Positions 20,194 through 20,260 of a stretch of 20,260 nt of DNA are shown here, one piece after another. Made by a program: the position numbers and the translations under genes. Below the pieces are notes generated by a model. The model was not told the DNA's origin, did no database searches, and saw nothing but the letters and a program-made list of their open reading frames with translations. Every line of letters begins with the position of its first letter. The stretch's first letter is position 1. Source of the stretch: Tagaea sp. (lineage in GTDB: Bacteria > Pseudomonadota > Alphaproteobacteria > CACIAM-22H2); the NCBI GenBank assembly GCA_023653245.1, contig JAMNXK010000012.1, forward strand, positions 1-20,260, written 5' to 3'.

Positions 20194-20260
20194 ACCGTGC
20201 GGGGCCGTCCCTATACCGCCCCCGGCCGCCCTTCGCAAGCGCTGGCTCGCGCGCGCGCCC

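Noticed and set aside
1..20260. CRISPR array
   Set aside because: No regularly spaced identical repeats with unique spacers were seen.
1..20260. Second copy of the tRNA-Pro 3' end as the other att site
   Set aside because: I looked for the T-arm/acceptor sequence near the left end and elsewhere and did not find it; the other boundary may lie outside the window or be a different sequence.

Overview
The window looks like an accessory (defence and mobility) island from a high-GC alphaproteobacterium. The evidence is the strongly G/C-biased third codon positions, the alphaproteobacterial style of the two tRNA sequences, IS3-family remnants, and genes in tightly overlapping ATGA/GTGA operons. The species cannot be named from the sequence. 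The right edge (about 20117-20260) looks like core chromosome: an intact tRNA-Pro(CGG) on the minus strand with its own terminator. The left edge holds the end of an IS3-family element and, next to it, only the 5' half of a tRNA-Thr(UGU), cut exactly after the anticodon loop.

Layout from left to right. 1-296: right end of an IS3-family insertion sequence. 348-384: tRNA-Thr half. 496-2571: an XRE-type regulator divergent from a Lon-like AAA+ ATPase plus a small basic protein whose 3' end is cut by a second IS3-type remnant (2566-2873). 3052-4571: a two-gene overlapping module made of a DUF6932-type nucleotidyltransferase-fold protein and a 311-residue partner of unknown function. 4580-7418 (minus): a three-gene operon for a bacterial ubiquitin-like conjugation system, in the order triple-Ubl/E2-like fusion, JAB/E1 fusion, DUF6527 Cys-rich protein. 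7585-8897 (plus, divergent): an XRE repressor and an ImmA/IrrE (COG2856) metalloprotease, the same pairing as the CapH/CapP DNA-damage switch described for CBASS. 9185-9934: a coiled-coil protein with a C-terminal membrane anchor and a possible small exported protein. 10079-15967 (minus): a 1962-residue DUF4011/SF1-helicase/Vsr-like nuclease, the Hhe-type anti-phage protein. 16159-18197 (minus): a mobilisation block with MobC-like protein, relaxase, a small ORF and a candidate oriT. 18198-19980: a small ribbon-helix-helix-like protein, a possible excisionase-like protein and a tyrosine recombinase next to tRNA-Pro.

How it works together (inference): the recombinase and relaxase block suggest a site-specifically integrated, mobilisable element. 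Its cargo is at least two recognisable anti-phage systems (the Ubl conjugation operon and Hhe), plus two less-defined modules (Lon-like ATPase, NTase pair) organised like defence or toxin-antitoxin cassettes. The most interesting part is the Ubl operon: three beta-grasp repeats are fused directly to an E2-like domain that contains no cysteine, the E1 also lacks the usual PG-x-C-x-x-C segment, and the operon faces a repressor/protease pair across a shared promoter-operator region. The Lon-like ATPase shows an apparent reciprocal swap of its two Mg-coordinating residues. Several genes have a -10-like box only 5-8 bases before the start codon, suggesting leaderless transcripts.
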